Below, piece after piece: positions 14,694-17,102 of a stretch of DNA of 17,102 bases. The DNA is from Campylobacteraceae bacterium (GTDB lineage Bacteria; Campylobacterota; Campylobacteria; Campylobacterales; Sulfurospirillaceae). The translations under genes and the position numbers were made by a program. The notes below the pieces were generated by a model. It saw nothing but the letters and a program-made list of their open reading frames with translations, had not been told where the DNA came from and ran no database searches. The stretch's first letter is position 1; each line of letters opens with the position of its first letter. Location: positions 1-17,102 of the forward strand of contig JALUXQ010000063.1 of assembly GCA_027013265.1 (NCBI GenBank), read 5' to 3'.

Positions 14694-16752
14694 ATTTTTT
14701 GTTTTTTTACTACTATTTTTTACATTTAGTTACGCAGGGGTTCAAAATGTTGAAGTTTTAGCAAAAAATGTGCAAAAAGATGGATCTATAATCCATGCAA
14801 AAGGTAATGTTGTTCTCTACTCGCAAAAATACCTCATAACAGCTGACAAAGCTGACTATAACCAAAAAACAGGCGACTTAAGTCTTTTTGGTGATATAAC
14901 GATTTTAGAAGGCGTGCAATACTCATCAAAAACAGGAAAAGCCACTCTAAACCTAAATACCGATATCGGAACATTTAGTCCACTATTCTTTTTTAACAAT
15001 GTTTCAAATCTATGGGTGAGTTGCAAGAGTGCCAACTCAAGCCCACAGTCTTACATAACTAAAAAATCAATAGTCTCTAGCTGTAATGTTCAAAATCCAG
15101 ATTGGAAGATAAATTTTAGTTCAGGTGAATTAAATAGAAAAACAAACTTTTTGAGTATATATAATGCTGTTTTTTATGCAGGTAAAGTGCCTTTGTTGTA
15201 TCTACCATATTTTGGTTTTTCCACAGATAAGACAAGAAGAACAGGACTTCTAAGACCAGATATAGGATTTAGTAGCTCAGAAGGATTATACTACTCACAG
15301 TCTTTATATATAGCTCCATATATCAATTGGGATCTGCAAATCATACCTCAGATAAGAACCAAAAGAGGAACAGGAGTCAATACAATATTTAGATATGTAG
15401 ACTCTCCATACTCTAATTTAAATATACAAAGTGGATTATTTAAAGAGTCTAGCAAGTATGCAAAGAAAAATATACTGGTCAATACAAAACACTATGGGTT
15501 CGAGTTAAACTATGATAGAAGTAAGCTTTTTAGTGGGTATTTTGACGGAGATACTGAAGACGGGCTTTATCTAGACTTTATATATCTAAATGATGTAGAT
15601 TATCTAAATACAAAAACAAATGATGGTGCATCATATAATAAATTGGCAACATCTACACTAAACTACTACTTTAAACAAGACTTGGATTATTATGGGTTAT
15701 ATGCAAAATATTATATAGATACAGCAAAAGTTTCAAACAAAGATACTCTACAAGAGTTGCCTACTTTGCATTATCATAGATTTTCAAACTCTTTATTTGT
15801 GGATAAACTTCTGTACTCTATAGATATTAAATCTAAAAACTACGACAGATCAGAGGGCCTAACTGCAACACAGTATGAGTTTAATGTTCCATTGACTTTC
15901 TATTTCTTATTTTTGGACGATTACTTGAAGTTTTCAGCTTCAGAAAATGTCTATTTAACCTATGTTGATTATTCTAATGCTACTGCACCTAGGAGTTATG
16001 GTCAATATCTTAGAAATTATCATAAGTTTTCACTCTATACTGATTTAGCAAAACCATACGATAGCTTCTATCATACTATATACCTTGGGCTTGATTATGT
16101 TGTGCCTAGTAAAGAGAAAAAGAGTGGGTATTTTGCTGACTTTATACCAATAAATACTGAGCAAAAAAGTCTATCTTTGAATTTAGTGGAGTATTTTTAT
16201 AATACACAAGGTGATAAAAAAGTGAGCCATACACTAAAACAGCAATACTTCTTTAGTAATTATAGATACAAATATGGAGATTTGGAAAACAATATTAACA
16301 TATATTTTAGTGATAATATAAGTTTTTCAAATACTATTTTTTATTCTCATGAGTATAAAAGATTTTCTAAAATTCAAAATTCACTAAGCTATACAAATGA
16401 TATATATGGTGCAACTATTACACATACATATGAAAACAGTACAACCACAGACTCTAGTTACCTGACTGCTAGTATTAGTACTGACTACTTTAGAAATTAT
16501 CACATTTATGCCACTTTAAACTATAATTTTCAAAGTAGCTATGTTAAGTCTTGGACATTTGGGTTTAAAAGAAAGAAGAAATGCTGGGATTACTCTGTAG
16601 TCTATAGTGAAAACACGACTCCACAATTGACGAGTTCAAGCAATAACTCCATCAATAAAAAAGGAGTTTATATACTTTTCAATCTATACCCAATAGGTAG
16701 TATAGACTATCAATTTACAAAAGAGATGGATAGTTCGGTGAGTGGCAATTGA
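14683..16752 (+). CDS. lptD: LPS-assembly outer-membrane protein LptD (OstA/Imp)
   Basis: LptD is the outer-membrane barrel that, with LptE, inserts LPS into the outer leaflet. The protein has 689 residues from the ATG at 14683; a TTG three bases earlier is an alternative. Residues 1-18 form a signal peptide ending SYAG. An LptA/OstA-like beta-jellyroll follows at about 20-170 (HAKGNVVLYS, ADKADYNQKTGDLSLFG). Then come VPLLYLPYFGFSTDKTRRTGLLRPDIG-type junction motifs and a long run of alternating beta strands rich in Tyr, Asn and Ser to the end. The only cysteines in the mature protein are C114, C134 (in CNVQNPDW) and C634 (near the C-terminus, before WDYSV). E. coli uses four cysteines for two long-range disulphides. 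The barrel is shorter than in E. coli (784 residues), as is usual here. Confidence 0.93.
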   Translation: MYIRFFVFLLLFFTFSYAGVQNVEVLAKNVQKDGSIIHAKGNVVLYSQKYLITADKADYNQKTGDLSLFGDITILEGVQYSSKTGKATLNLNTDIGTFSPLFFFNNVSNLWVSCKSANSSPQSYITKKSIVSSCNVQNPDWKINFSSGELNRKTNFLSIYNAVFYAGKVPLLYLPYFGFSTDKTRRTGLLRPDIGFSSSEGLYYSQSLYIAPYINWDLQIIPQIRTKRGTGVNTIFRYVDSPYSNLNIQSGLFKESSKYAKKNILVNTKHYGFELNYDRSKLFSGYFDGDTEDGLYLDFIYLNDVDYLNTKTNDGASYNKLATSTLNYYFKQDLDYYGLYAKYYIDTAKVSNKDTLQELPTLHYHRFSNSLFVDKLLYSIDIKSKNYDRSEGLTATQYEFNVPLTFYFLFLDDYLKFSASENVYLTYVDYSNATAPRSYGQYLRNYHKFSLYTDLAKPYDSFYHTIYLGLDYVVPSKEKKSGYFADFIPINTEQKSLSLNLVEYFYNTQGDKKVSHTLKQQYFFSNYRYKYGDLENNINIYFSDNISFSNTIFYSHEYKRFSKIQNSLSYTNDIYGATITHTYENSTTTDSSYLTASISTDYFRNYHIYATLNYNFQSSYVKSWTFGFKRKKKCWDYSVVYSENTTPQLTSSSNNSINKKGVYILFNLYPIGSIDYQFTKEMDSSVSGN

Positions 16753-17024
16753 TGCAAAAAGATAGTGTTAAGATGATAGAAGATGCTTTGGAAGTATTGG
16801 AGTTGCCGACATTTATAAACTTGCAAGAGTTGAAAAAAAGATACAGAGAGGTAGCTAGCAAAAATCACCCTGATTTTGGCGGGGATGAGACATCAATGGC
16901 AAAGATAAATAGAGCATTTGAGCTTTTGAAAGAGTATATGGTAAATTTTAGATTCTCCTTTACTAAAGAGGAGATATATAAACAGTATCCTCAGGATGAA
17001 TATGTCAGTAAATTTAGATTTTAG
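16752..17024 (+). CDS. Small J-domain (DnaJ-like) protein
   Basis: A 90-residue protein that is little more than a J domain. Helix II (NLQELKKRYREVASKN) precedes the HPD motif at 39-41, then FGGDE and helix III (MAKINRAFELLKEYM). HPD is the residue set that stimulates the DnaK (Hsp70) ATPase. There is no Gly/Phe linker, zinc finger or client-binding C-terminal domain, so it is not DnaJ or CbpA. It is probably a dedicated DnaK co-chaperone of unknown client. The ATG at 16752 shares a base with the lptD stop (TGATG), and the stop overlaps the next gene by 23 bases. No signal peptide or membrane helix is visible, so it should be cytoplasmic. Confidence 0.85.
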   Translation: MQKDSVKMIEDALEVLELPTFINLQELKKRYREVASKNHPDFGGDETSMAKINRAFELLKEYMVNFRFSFTKEEIYKQYPQDEYVSKFRF

Positions 17025-17102
17025 CTCTTATTTCAAAGACATAATGCAAGCTACAGCGGAGTTGTTAGAGGTATTGCCAAAACAGAGAATGCAAGATGAT
17101 AA
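17002..17102 (+). CDS. Hypothetical protein, 3' end outside the window
   Basis: Only the first 33 codons are present (begins MSVNLDFSSYFKDIMQATAE). The start ATG at 17002 has AGG six bases upstream. An in-frame ATG at 16996 is possible but leaves no room for a ribosome binding site. The reading frame overlaps the J-domain gene by 23 bases and is open to the window edge. The visible part looks helical and soluble. I do not recognise it. Confidence 0.55.
   Translation, partial: MSVNLDFSSYFKDIMQATAELLEVLPKQRMQDD

Overview
The window is AT-rich, densely coded bacterial DNA. The gene set points to a free-living, Sulfurimonas-like member of Campylobacterota (Epsilonproteobacteria). Reasons: short-form HisG, an NIT-domain hybrid kinase, an NhaD antiporter, a purD–RDD–lptD block, TGnTATAAT-type promoters and many four-base or one-base gene overlaps. 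From memory, and not checked, uvrC, guaA and purD also lie close together in Campylobacter jejuni, so most of the window looks like conserved chromosome core. The genus is inference.

Layout. Bases 1-124 hold two copies of a 51-bp hairpin-bearing repeat with a 73-bp period, ending just before hisG. hisG (+) converges on a minus-strand block running from about 7543 down to 753. In transcription order that block is a small DUF721/DciA-like gene, uvrC, a PAS-like/HPt-like protein, a large NIT-domain hybrid histidine kinase and a single-domain response regulator. The last three look like a self-contained signalling operon. On the plus strand from 7514 comes a run of tightly coupled genes: a tiny lipoprotein resembling LptM, nadB, nhaD, guaA and hemD. 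A 321-base gap then holds a 6S RNA gene (ssrS) with its own promoter and intrinsic terminator. After it come purD, an RDD membrane protein, lptD, a small J-domain protein and the start of a further gene cut by the window edge.

How the genes fit together. nadB, guaA, purD, hemD and hisG are cofactor, purine, tetrapyrrole and histidine housekeeping. lptD is the outer-membrane LPS translocon, and the LptM-like lipoprotein, if correctly read, would be a maturation partner encoded about 7 kb away. ssrS is the growth-phase RNA-polymerase regulator. The least conventional part is the signalling operon. The kinase has one canonical receiver flanked by two degenerate ones, and the partner protein has an HPt-like domain in which the phospho-accepting His is a Val.

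Best candidates for something under-described are the short lipoprotein gene, the three-protein signalling operon with degenerate phosphorelay modules, the apparent leaderless promoter inside that lipoprotein gene, and the convergent palindrome that gives two unrelated proteins the same eight-residue tail. I found no CRISPR array, IS element, phage module or defence island.
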